The translations under genes were made by a program, and so were the position numbers. This document shows positions 1 to 6,990 of a DNA stretch of 64,000 nucleotides, in pieces. The notes under the pieces were generated by a model that saw only the letters and a list, made by a program, of their open reading frames with translations, had not been told where the DNA came from and did no database searches. Numbering within the stretch: the stretch's first letter is position 1; each line of letters opens with the position of its first letter. Where the stretch lies: positions 1 through 64,000 of the forward strand of contig JBPCPV010000040.1 of NCBI GenBank assembly GCA_050998805.1, read 5' to 3'. The DNA is from JAICKM01 sp050998805 (GTDB lineage Bacteria > Chloroflexota > Chloroflexia > QHBQ01 > JAICKM01).

Positions 1-2144
1 GCAGCCACGTCTATCTGGTAGGCGGCTACGAGCCGACCACACCTGCCAACGACATGCAGATCTACAACCCGGCAGTCGCCTGCGGCACAGTGACGGCCAC
101 AGCCACGGCGGTGGCGAACACAGCGACGGCTACAGCGACCAGTCCGGCGTCCACCGCGACGCGCACTGCCACCGTCGTGAGCATCACGGCGACCGCCACC
201 TGCCCCGCAGGCGGCGGCACGCTCGGGCCCTGGACGTTTGTGGCGAACTATCCGATGACACTGGAGAGTGCGGCCATCGCGACCGACGGCACCTACGTCT
301 ATGGCGTAGGTGGTGCCAATAACGCCGTGGCCACGAATCTCGTCGAGCGCTACGACCCGGTCGCCAATACCTGGACGGCCTTGGCCACACTGCCCGCCGC
401 CTTGTACGATGCCCATGCCACCTATGCGGGGAACACCGGCAAGCTCTATGTCTTCGGCGGCTACAACAGCGGTAGTGCGCTCGACACGACCTATATCTAC
501 GACCCGGGTGCGAACACCTGGACCACCGGGGCAGTCATGCCCGCCGCCCGCGTCTTCCCCGGCGTCGCCTACTACGCCGCCACGGGCAAGATCTACGCGG
601 TCGGCGGTTTCGACAGCTCCTTCGCCGAGCTTACGAACACCTGGGAATACGACCCGGTGGCCAACACATGGAACACGAGCCGGGCGCCGATCCCTGTGGG
701 CATGGGCGGCAGCGCCACATCTATCGTCGGGCAGTTCATCTATCTGATGGGCAGCTACGGCGGCAGCGCGACGACTCTCCACTACCGCTACGACATCGTC
801 GCCAACACCTGGACAACGCGGGCGGCGCTCCCTGCGGCGCGGTATGATGCGTCGGCGGGCGCGTATGGCGGCAAGATCTACCTGTTCGGCGGCGGCAATC
901 CGGCCCTGAACAGCCCGGCCCGGAGCGGCGGGGTGCGGAAGACGGACGCCCCGGCGGCATTCAACACGACGTTCGTGTACGATGTGGCCAGCGACAGTTG
1001 GAGCACCGGGCCGAACATGAACACGACGCGCTCATTCAGCGGCGGCACGGCGATCGGCAACCGGCTGCTGGCCGTGGTCGGCTTCGATGGCAGCGCCGAT
1101 ACCAACACGGTCGAGACGGCCGTGATCTCCACTGCCTGCGGCACAGCGACCGCGACGCCACCGCCGGTCAACACGGCGACGGCAACCAACACAGCGATAC
1201 CCTCGGCGACACGCACCTCCACGGTGGTGCCCTCGGCGACGGCAACCAACACGGCAGTGCCTTCGGCAACCAACACAGCGATACCGTCGGCAACCAACAC
1301 GACGGTGCCTTCGACAACCAACACAGCGGTGCCTTCGGCAACGCGCACGGCGGTGCCTTCGACAACCAACACGCCGGTAGCTACCTCGACCAATACGGCG
1401 GTGCCGAACACGGCGACCCGCACAGCGACGGTGCCTCCGGGCAGCACAGCCACGGCGACGACGCCTCCGGCCAACACGGCCACGCCGACGACGCCTCCGA
1501 ACACGGCGACGCCGACCGCCACAGCCTGCACCAACCCCTTCTCTGACGTGCATCAGAGCGACTACTTCTACACGCCGGTGCTGTATCTGTACTGCCACGG
1601 AGTGGTCAGCGGATACTCAGACGGCACGTTCAGGCCATATGCCTACACAACGCGCTCCCAGATGGTCAAGATCGTGGTCCTCGGCTTCCAGAAGGCGATC
1701 ACGACCCCGGCCGGTGGGGCGCACACCTTCGCTGATGTGCTGCCTGGCAACAACTTCTTCAACGTGATCGAGACGGCAGCAGCACACCACATCGTCAGCG
1801 GCTACGACTGCGGCGGCCCAGGTGAGCCGTGCGACAGCCTGAACCGCCCATACTTCCGACCTTACGACTACGTGACGCGCGGGCAGCTCGCCAAGATCGA
1901 TGTGATCGGGGCAGGCTGGACGCTCTACAACCCGGTGCAGCAAACCTTCAGCGACGTGCCGCGCCAGAGCACGTTCTACGAAGTGATCGAGACGGCGCAC
2001 TGCCACGGTGTAGTGGACGGCTACTCAGACGGAACGTTCCGCCCGTACACGAACGCGACCCGTGGACAGATCAGCAAGATCGTCTACCTGAGCATCATCA
2101 ACCCACCGATGAACTGCGGGCCTGCACCGACGGCGACACCATAG
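1..2144 (+). CDS. Kelch-propeller, Thr-rich linker, triple SLH surface protein (5' partial)
   Basis: The frame is open from base 3 and already encodes a Kelch blade (HVYLVGGYE) before the first ATG at 54, so the true start lies outside the window. Kelch blades run to about base 1140 (KLYVFGGYN, KIYAVGGFD, KIYLFGGGN, each with W.T.A...P.AR strands). A low-complexity Thr/Ala/Pro linker follows to about 1530, then three SLH domains to about 2110 (FSDVHQSDYFY..., HTFADV..., QTFSDVP...; two keep GYSDGTFRPY). SLH domains anchor exported proteins to cell-wall polymer, so this is probably a cell-surface adhesin-like propeller. Its ligand cannot be told. The SLH wording is typical of Chloroflexota. 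It is convergent with the HU-like gene. Confidence 0.9.
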   Translation, partial: SHVYLVGGYEPTTPANDMQIYNPAVACGTVTATATAVANTATATATSPASTATRTATVVSITATATCPAGGGTLGPWTFVANYPMTLESAAIATDGTYVYGVGGANNAVATNLVERYDPVANTWTALATLPAALYDAHATYAGNTGKLYVFGGYNSGSALDTTYIYDPGANTWTTGAVMPAARVFPGVAYYAATGKIYAVGGFDSSFAELTNTWEYDPVANTWNTSRAPIPVGMGGSATSIVGQFIYLMGSYGGSATTLHYRYDIVANTWTTRAALPAARYDASAGAYGGKIYLFGGGNPALNSPARSGGVRKTDAPAAFNTTFVYDVASDSWSTGPNMNTTRSFSGGTAIGNRLLAVVGFDGSADTNTVETAVISTACGTATATPPPVNTATATNTAIPSATRTSTVVPSATATNTAVPSATNTAIPSATNTTVPSTTNTAVPSATRTAVPSTTNTPVATSTNTAVPNTATRTATVPPGSTATATTPPANTATPTTPPNTATPTATACTNPFSDVHQSDYFYTPVLYLYCHGVVSGYSDGTFRPYAYTTRSQMVKIVVLGFQKAITTPAGGAHTFADVLPGNNFFNVIETAAAHHIVSGYDCGGPGEPCDSLNRPYFRPYDYVTRGQLAKIDVIGAGWTLYNPVQQTFSDVPRQSTFYEVIETAHCHGVVDGYSDGTFRPYTNATRGQISKIVYLSIINPPMNCGPAPTATP
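1147..1523 (+). repeat. Degenerate minisatellite encoding the Thr-rich linker
   Basis: About 370 bases of imperfect 12-18 base units (ACCAACACGGC, GTGCCTTCGGC variants) encode NTAVPSAT-like repeats between the Kelch and SLH regions of the surface protein. The frame is kept throughout, so length changes would alter only the spacer. Such linkers are expected to be extended and possibly glycosylated. Confidence 0.75.
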
Positions 2145-2158
2145 CCACCTAGCCCGAT

Positions 2159-2187
2159 CTCCCCCTTCCCAAGAAGGGAAGGGGGAG
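2159..2187. terminator. Hairpin after the Kelch/SLH gene
   Basis: A perfect 12-base inverted repeat (CTCCCCCTTCCC, loop AAGAA, GGGAAGGGGGAG) starts 15 bases after the stop codon at 2144. No T-run follows on the plus strand, so terminator function is inferred from position and stem strength. Confidence 0.5.
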
Positions 2188-2227
2188 ACGGAACCACTGT
2201 CATTCTTCCCTACATGGGAAGTAGGAA

Positions 2228-2253
2228 GGGCCGCAGAGTATTCTCTGCGGCCC
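2228..2253. terminator. Probable bidirectional terminator between convergent genes
   Basis: A perfect 11-base inverted repeat (GGGCCGCAGAG, loop TATT, CTCTGCGGCCC) lies in the gap between the converging Kelch/SLH and HU-like genes. A T-rich stretch follows on the plus strand. Its symmetry would serve both transcription units. Confidence 0.6.
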
Positions 2254-2278
2254 CTCACTTTATCTCACTAGCAGAAGT

Positions 2279-2659
2279 TCAACGCAGTATGGTCCCTTCC
2301 TGGTCGGCAGTCCCGGCGAGCCGCCGCTTGGCAACACTGTCATTCTGAGCGCAGCGGAGAATCTCCGCCCCTTGTTGGTCGGCGGCCCCGGCGAGCCGCC
2401 GCTTAAGCGCCGCGCTGCTCACGAAGCCGGGGCGCAGCGCCGCCGGAATGTCCACCGGCCGGCCGTTCTGTGGGTTCACCCACTGCCGTGCGCGGTATGG
2501 CCGGAGCGCGAACGTGCCGAACCCGCTGAGTACCACCCGCTCACCGTCGTTGAGGCAGTCGGCGATCTCGTCGAGGGCCGCGTCAAGCACCGTCTTCACC
2601 GTCGAATACGGAACCCCCGTCTCTGCGCTGACCCTGCGTATCAGTGTGCTCTTCTTCAT
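2279..2659 (-). CDS. HU/IHF-family DNA-binding protein with a repeat-derived C-terminal tail
   Basis: The first ~90 residues are a normal bacterial HU/IHF domain: MKKSTLIRRV start, helix pair, beta-arm region around VLSGFGTF and a R.ARQWVNPQ.G..V.IPA arm. HU proteins bend and compact DNA as dimers. The start at 2659 has a GAGGA Shine-Dalgarno nine bases upstream; an in-frame GTG at 2674 would add five residues but lacks one. HU is normally about 90-95 residues; this predicted protein is 126. The extra tail is two copies of a KRRLAGxADQ unit around the dispersed element that reads EILRCAQNDS. The tail is therefore probably a recent extension into repeat DNA, not a functional domain. Confidence 0.88.
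   Translation of the reverse strand: MKKSTLIRRVSAETGVPYSTVKTVLDAALDEIADCLNDGERVVLSGFGTFALRPYRARQWVNPQNGRPVDIPAALRPGFVSSAALKRRLAGAADQQGAEILRCAQNDSVAKRRLAGTADQEGTILR
2302..2404. repeat. Duplicated 28-base unit flanking a dispersed HSERSEES-type element
   Basis: The unit at 2302-2329 recurs at 2377-2404 with two differences. Between them, at 2336-2365, is one copy of the dispersed ~30-base element (ACTGTCATTCTGAGCG then AGCGGAGAATCTC). Other copies lie at 18691-18720, 27637-27666, 61288-61317 and 61412-61440. Here the element is inside the 3' end of the HU-like gene. Confidence 0.8.
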
Positions 2660-2692
2660 TGAAGTTTTCCTCACTTTCGGGCATAATATAGC
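2659..2692 (+). promoter_or_regulatory. Promoter of the TPR gene at 2693, apparently leaderless
   Basis: TTGAAG (2659-2664), a 17-base spacer and CATAAT (2682-2687) match sigma70-type boxes. The ATG at 2693 begins five bases after the -10 box, where transcription would be expected to start. No Shine-Dalgarno fits in that space. The -35 box overlaps the start codon of the divergent HU-like gene. Confidence 0.6.
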
Positions 2693-3283
2693 ATGAGCTA
2701 CACGGCGAAGCGCCTCACGATCTTGCTGATGGCCTGGGGGCTGATCGTCTTCATCGGAGTCACAGCCCGCATAAATCTAAATGCCCCACCGCCCCCGCAG
2801 GTTACGGCCTCCCCGACGGCGGTCTCGGCCCCTGTTGCCGCCCCGACTGCGGCGACGGACGCCGCAGACCGGGCCGCCCAGCTTCAGCAGGCGCTCGCCC
2901 AGAACCCGAACGACCTGCCTGCCCTCACCGAGCTTGCGGCCATCACGTACCAGCAGAAGGATTGGGAGGGCGCGATCACGCTCTACGGGCGCGCGATAGG
3001 GCTGGACCCCCACAATGTGGACCTGCTGGCGAAACTGGCGGCGGCGCAGCTCTACGCGCTCCGCTTCTCCGACGCACAGGCGACGCTAAAGCAAGCCATC
3101 GCGCTCGACCCCCGACGCGCCGACCTCCATCTGCTCCTCGGCCTCGCCGACAGCCGCCTGGTGCCGCCGGATAATGCAGGCGCGGCGGCAGAGTGGCGTC
3201 AGGTGATCGCGCTCGCTCCGAACACCGACCTGGCGCGGCAGGCACAAGACCTGCTCAACACCGCCTCGTCGCCCGGCCAGTAG
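2693..3283 (+). CDS. Membrane-anchored TPR protein
   Basis: The 196-residue protein has an N-terminal hydrophobic segment (about residues 8-25, ILLMAWGLIVFIGVTA), an Ala/Pro-rich spacer, then three to four TPR units from about residue 60 (NPNDLPALTELAAITYQQKDW, LDPHNVDLLAKLAAAQL, LDPRRADLHLLLGLA). TPR arrays are protein-binding scaffolds. A single anchor with the repeats outside the membrane is likely. It is eight bases upstream of the Cys-motif gene at 3292 and probably cotranscribed. A specific partner cannot be inferred. Confidence 0.8.
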   Translation: MSYTAKRLTILLMAWGLIVFIGVTARINLNAPPPPQVTASPTAVSAPVAAPTAATDAADRAAQLQQALAQNPNDLPALTELAAITYQQKDWEGAITLYGRAIGLDPHNVDLLAKLAAAQLYALRFSDAQATLKQAIALDPRRADLHLLLGLADSRLVPPDNAGAAAEWRQVIALAPNTDLARQAQDLLNTASSPGQ

Positions 3284-3291
3284 GAGAGATC

Positions 3292-4014
3292 ATGGCGATT
3301 TCGTTCATCGTGATCGGCGGTGGCTGCTACGGCAGCCACCATGTCGCCCGCCTCGAAAAGGGCCGCGCGAAAGGCGCTATCGGCCCAGACGACCGGATCG
3401 TGGTCGTGGACCGCAACCCCGCCTGCCAAGTGCTCCGCGAGTTAGCCGAGAAGCCGAACCCACTGGTCGAGGTGGTGCGCGCCGACTGGCTCGCCTACAT
3501 GCAGGCCGAGTTCGACCGGCTGCCGACCACCGACGAGGTGGTGCCGGCACCGATCGCGCCCCACCTCGCCGCCGAGTGGCTGCTATGGAGCCTCGGCACC
3601 CGCCTCCCGCCGGATCGGGTGCGCCAGGTGCCGTTCGACGACAGCTTCGGCGGCCTCCCCTACGAGTACCTCAGTCCGGCAGGCGAACGCTTTTTCAGCG
3701 CGGCAGGCTGGGTCTGCCCGCCGAACTGCCGCGCGCCCCGCAAGTGCCCCGCGATACTCGCGCCCCGCACCTGGGATCTCGAAGACACCGTGCGCGACTT
3801 CAGCCGCGCCCACTCCGACCGCTACGCCGAGCCTGCGATCTTCCGCACTGCCTACCGCACCACAGGCATCGAGACCATCCCGGTCGGCTACTACCGCGAA
3901 ACCCGCGACCGCCTGCTCGCCCTCGCCGAGGATCGCTCGGCGGACGGCAAGAACGTCATCGTCTCAACGCTGTCCGCGTGTCACGCCGCGGCCAACCTCT
4001 TGCGCTTTGGCTAA
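3292..4014 (+). CDS. Uncharacterised protein with Rossmann-like start and Cys cluster
   Basis: The start ATG at 3292 has AGGAGA immediately upstream; in-frame codons further upstream overlap the previous gene. The 240-residue protein begins FIVIGGGCYGSHHV, a glycine-rich loop like that of nucleotide-binding Rossmann folds, followed by an acidic strand end (IVVVDRN). Around residue 142 it has CPPNCRAPRKCPA, three cysteines spaced C-x3-C-x5-C with prolines, suggesting a metal or Fe-S site. I do not recognise the family. It lies 12 bases before the DinB-like gene. Function is unknown; a redox or NAD-linked role is only a guess. Confidence 0.7.
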   Translation: MAISFIVIGGGCYGSHHVARLEKGRAKGAIGPDDRIVVVDRNPACQVLRELAEKPNPLVEVVRADWLAYMQAEFDRLPTTDEVVPAPIAPHLAAEWLLWSLGTRLPPDRVRQVPFDDSFGGLPYEYLSPAGERFFSAAGWVCPPNCRAPRKCPAILAPRTWDLEDTVRDFSRAHSDRYAEPAIFRTAYRTTGIETIPVGYYRETRDRLLALAEDRSADGKNVIVSTLSACHAAANLLRFG

Positions 4015-4026
4015 GGAGAACCCCTC

Positions 4027-4566
4027 ATGGACACAGCAAAGAACGACAAGCTCCGCTCTGGCCTCGACGATTCGCTGTCGAACCTGATGGCCGTGCTGCC
4101 GGGGGCCGACAACGAGCCGGGCTGGGACATACAGACCGGCGACGAGGGCTGGACCGTCCGCCAGATGCTCGCCCACCTCGCGTCAGCCGAGACCAGCATG
4201 AACGGCCTGATCGACCGCGCGCTCGCCGCAGCCCGCGACGGCCTGCCGATAGGCGACCCGATGGCCCCCTCCGGGGGCAAGTTCGACCTCGACTACTGGA
4301 ACCTCCGCCAGGTCGAAAAGCGCGCCGAGCGCCCGCCGTCGGCCCTGCGGCTCGAACTCACCGAGACGCGCGCCCACACCCTGCGCCAACTCAAGTCGCG
4401 CACGCCCGAAGAACTCGCCGCCCCCGCCTGGCACCCCGCGCTCGGCGACACGGTGGTGGAGAGCATCTACAAGGTGATGGCTATCCACATGCGCGACCAC
4501 ACCCGCACGATCAAGAAGGCGCTCCGCGAGGGCCTGCACGGCCGCTATTGGGCGGACGTGGAATAG
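4027..4566 (+). CDS. DinB-superfamily protein
   Basis: The 179-residue protein has the four-helix DinB/YfiT layout. The helix-2 motif WTVRQMLAHLASAE supplies the first metal-ligand His, and the helix-4 segment HMRDHTRTIKKAL supplies further ones. Family members (DinB, YfiT, bacillithiol and mycothiol S-transferases) use a His triad to bind a divalent metal and often transfer low-molecular-weight thiols. A deacetylase of the mycothiol family is encoded at 34278, but a functional link is not shown. Length is typical (150-180 residues). The substrate is unknown. Confidence 0.82.
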   Translation: MDTAKNDKLRSGLDDSLSNLMAVLPGADNEPGWDIQTGDEGWTVRQMLAHLASAETSMNGLIDRALAAARDGLPIGDPMAPSGGKFDLDYWNLRQVEKRAERPPSALRLELTETRAHTLRQLKSRTPEELAAPAWHPALGDTVVESIYKVMAIHMRDHTRTIKKALREGLHGRYWADVE

Positions 4567-4576
4567 GGCCGGGCGC

Positions 4577-5779
4577 ATGATGGACCGTGTTGACGTAGAG
4601 CGCGCACGGAGCGAGGTGGAGCGGCTGATGGACCTCGGGTTCGACGCCCGACGCGAGGGCCAGTACGCCGCAACGGCGCGGCTGATAGAGCAAGCTGTCG
4701 CCATTGCAGAGAGCCTCGGCGAACTCCCATTGCTGGTGTACACCCGCGCTTGGCTTGCCTCTGCCTACACAGATGAGGGGCACCGAGAGTCGGCGATGCC
4801 GCTCTACTTCTGGCTGATCGGCATCGCCACCGCTCCGGCCCTGCAAGGCCAGGTCTCTGACTATCGCAGCCAGTGGACGCTTGCTACCAGCTTCATCGGA
4901 CTTCTGTCGTGCGGGAGTCTAATGGAGATGCCGGTCGCAGACTTGTTGCGTGTTGTGGCGGACGGGACAGCATGGGTAGAGGCGATCGGCAAACCCGAAT
5001 GGGCGGCTGCGTTTCGCCTACAGCGCGGGCGGTTGTTACGCAAGCAAGGTGACCTAGAGGCCGCCCGCCGTGAGATGGAAACTGCGCTGGCTCTCAGGCG
5101 GCGGCACAAGGATCCACCTGGACCCTCTCTAGAGAATCACTTATTGAACCTAGGGCTTCTTCTGAATGATCCCGCCGTCGGCGAGTATGCTGAAGCTATC
5201 CCTCTCGCTGAGGAGATCTTAGATACTCAAGAGGGCGGCGTACACAGCCGCCACTCGGCTTATTTGCTTCTGGCGAGGGCCTACCTCGGTCTTGGCGACC
5301 TGGATCGGGCACTGGGGCAGGCTCAAATGGTTGTGGCGATAGCGCAGACGATGGAAAGCCCATCCGCGAAGACCAGCGCCTACGGGGCGCTGTCTCGTGT
5401 CTACCAGGCCGCCGGCCAGCTCACCGACGCGGCGGAATCTACCGCCCAGATGTATGTGTGGGCGATTGCCCATAGTTGTGCAGACTGTACTCACTCGGCA
5501 CTGACCGAGGCGGCGAAGACCCGCCTGCTACAGGCCCGTCAAGCCGCCAGCCTGCCGCTCAAGGGCGACGACTTTCCGGCTACGTTGCCGCCGGATGCCG
5601 ACCGCGCCCTGGCCTCGCGGTGGCTGGCCGGGGCACACCGCTTCATCCGCCGGGCGCGCGTTCCTGCCGCGCGGCTCGATGCGGCAGCCGGGACACGCAA
5701 GGAGCAAGACGCGCTGGACAAGCTCGCACTCGAGGGCGACGAGTTGGGAGCGTTGCTCGGCAGTGGGGGTGCAGGATGA
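4577..5779 (+). CDS. TPR-repeat protein, first of two paralogues before the Hsp90 fusion
   Basis: The 400-residue, mostly helical protein has TPR-like pairs, for example EAIPLAEEILD...SAYLLLARAYLGLGDLDRALGQAQ. No signal peptide is visible, so it is probably cytoplasmic. It shares length and many motifs with the next gene: an opening of the form ERLMDLGFDAR.GQ, the phrase EAIGKPEWA, a REMETALALRR helix and an LLQARQA...PLKGDD.PATLPPDA.RALA..RL segment near the C-terminus. This is a tandem duplication. Its TGA overlaps the next ATG (ATGA), implying translational coupling into the Hsp90 gene. Confidence 0.85.
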   Translation: MMDRVDVERARSEVERLMDLGFDARREGQYAATARLIEQAVAIAESLGELPLLVYTRAWLASAYTDEGHRESAMPLYFWLIGIATAPALQGQVSDYRSQWTLATSFIGLLSCGSLMEMPVADLLRVVADGTAWVEAIGKPEWAAAFRLQRGRLLRKQGDLEAARREMETALALRRRHKDPPGPSLENHLLNLGLLLNDPAVGEYAEAIPLAEEILDTQEGGVHSRHSAYLLLARAYLGLGDLDRALGQAQMVVAIAQTMESPSAKTSAYGALSRVYQAAGQLTDAAESTAQMYVWAIAHSCADCTHSALTEAAKTRLLQARQAASLPLKGDDFPATLPPDADRALASRWLAGAHRFIRRARVPAARLDAAAGTRKEQDALDKLALEGDELGALLGSGGAG

Positions 5780-6990
5780 ACGCGCTTGAAGCAGAGCAGT
5801 TGCGGGCCGAGATAGACCGGCTGATCGAACTCGGTTTCGATGCCCAGCGGGAAGGGCAGTTCATAGCGATGGAGCAGCTGATGGAGCAAGCCGACGCCAC
5901 GGCGGAGCAGTTGGGCGAACTCAAGCGGCTAGTCTGGACGCGCTTCTGGTTGGCCCACTCCCGGCGCAGGCAGGATCAGTATCAGAGGGCGTTGCCGGAT
6001 TTCCTCTGGCTGATCAGCATCGCTACAGACCCGGCCTCTCAGGAGATGGTTGCCGACGACTATAGCCGGAGGCTTTTGGCCTCTAGCTTTGTTGGATTCC
6101 TGAAATGCGCGCGCCAATCACCAGGAATGCCGACCGCACAGCTTTTGCGCGTAGTGGACGACGGGCTGGCCTGGATAGAGTCGATCGGCAAACCCGAATG
6201 GGCACCCAGCCTTCGGCTTGAACGTGGGTATCTGCTCTGGGGCCAAGCCGACCTGGAAGGCGCACGTCGGGAGATGGAAACCGCATTGGCCCTCAAGCGC
6301 CGTTGCCACAGCGCACCCGGCGCATATCTGTCCGACCACCTATCGGCACTCTCAGATCTCCTGAGCGTTGTGAAAGTGGGAGCTTACGCCGAAGCCCTCC
6401 TCCTGGCGGAGGAGATTCTCGAGAACCCGACTCCCGAAATTGATGTCCGCCGCGAGGCGTATCTGGTCCTGGCCGACGCCTATAGCGGCCTCGGTCGCCA
6501 CGAAGAGGCGTTAGAAGCAGCCCAGGCTGCGCTTGCATTGGCCTGGGCGATGGAGAGTCCTCTGAGATTGTCGGGAGTGTACCATGTATTGAGTAGGATA
6601 CACAGAAACGCGGGGAACGGGGATCAGGCGGCTGACTTTGCAGCACACGGGTTGTGGTGGAGGTCGCTGCACGCCGGCACGACTCAGGTGCTGCCTTATG
6701 TGTTCCTTGCCGGCCCTGCTTTAATACGCCTACTACAGGCCCGCCAAGCCGTCGGCCTCCACATCAAGGGAGACTACCTCCCGGCGACTTTGCCGCCGGA
6801 TGCCAACCGCTCGCTCGCTCTGCGCCGATTGGACAGCGCGCGCCGCTTCATCAGCCGGGCGAGAGTGTGTGGCACACTGTTCGACAAGGCATCCGGGGTA
6901 CGCGCAAGACAAGACAGGCTCGATGAGTTAGAGCAGGAAGCCGACGCGATCGCTGCCCTGCTCGCTAGCAAGGAGAACGAACGTGGCTGA
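5776..6990 (+). CDS. TPR-repeat protein, second paralogue before the Hsp90 fusion
   Basis: The start at 5776 overlaps the preceding stop by four bases and aligns with the paralogue's N-terminus (MNALEAEQLRAEIDRLIELG); longer in-frame starts lie inside the previous gene. The 404-residue protein has the same helical TPR plan as the gene at 4577, including SIGKPEWAPSLRLERG and a C-terminal LPPDANRSLALRRLDSARRFI. Its 3' end overlaps the GTG start of the Hsp90 gene by eight bases. The three genes are therefore almost certainly one translationally coupled operon, and the TPRs may be clients or docking partners of the Hsp90 protein. Confidence 0.85.
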   Translation: MNALEAEQLRAEIDRLIELGFDAQREGQFIAMEQLMEQADATAEQLGELKRLVWTRFWLAHSRRRQDQYQRALPDFLWLISIATDPASQEMVADDYSRRLLASSFVGFLKCARQSPGMPTAQLLRVVDDGLAWIESIGKPEWAPSLRLERGYLLWGQADLEGARREMETALALKRRCHSAPGAYLSDHLSALSDLLSVVKVGAYAEALLLAEEILENPTPEIDVRREAYLVLADAYSGLGRHEEALEAAQAALALAWAMESPLRLSGVYHVLSRIHRNAGNGDQAADFAAHGLWWRSLHAGTTQVLPYVFLAGPALIRLLQARQAVGLHIKGDYLPATLPPDANRSLALRRLDSARRFISRARVCGTLFDKASGVRARQDRLDELEQEADAIAALLASKENERG

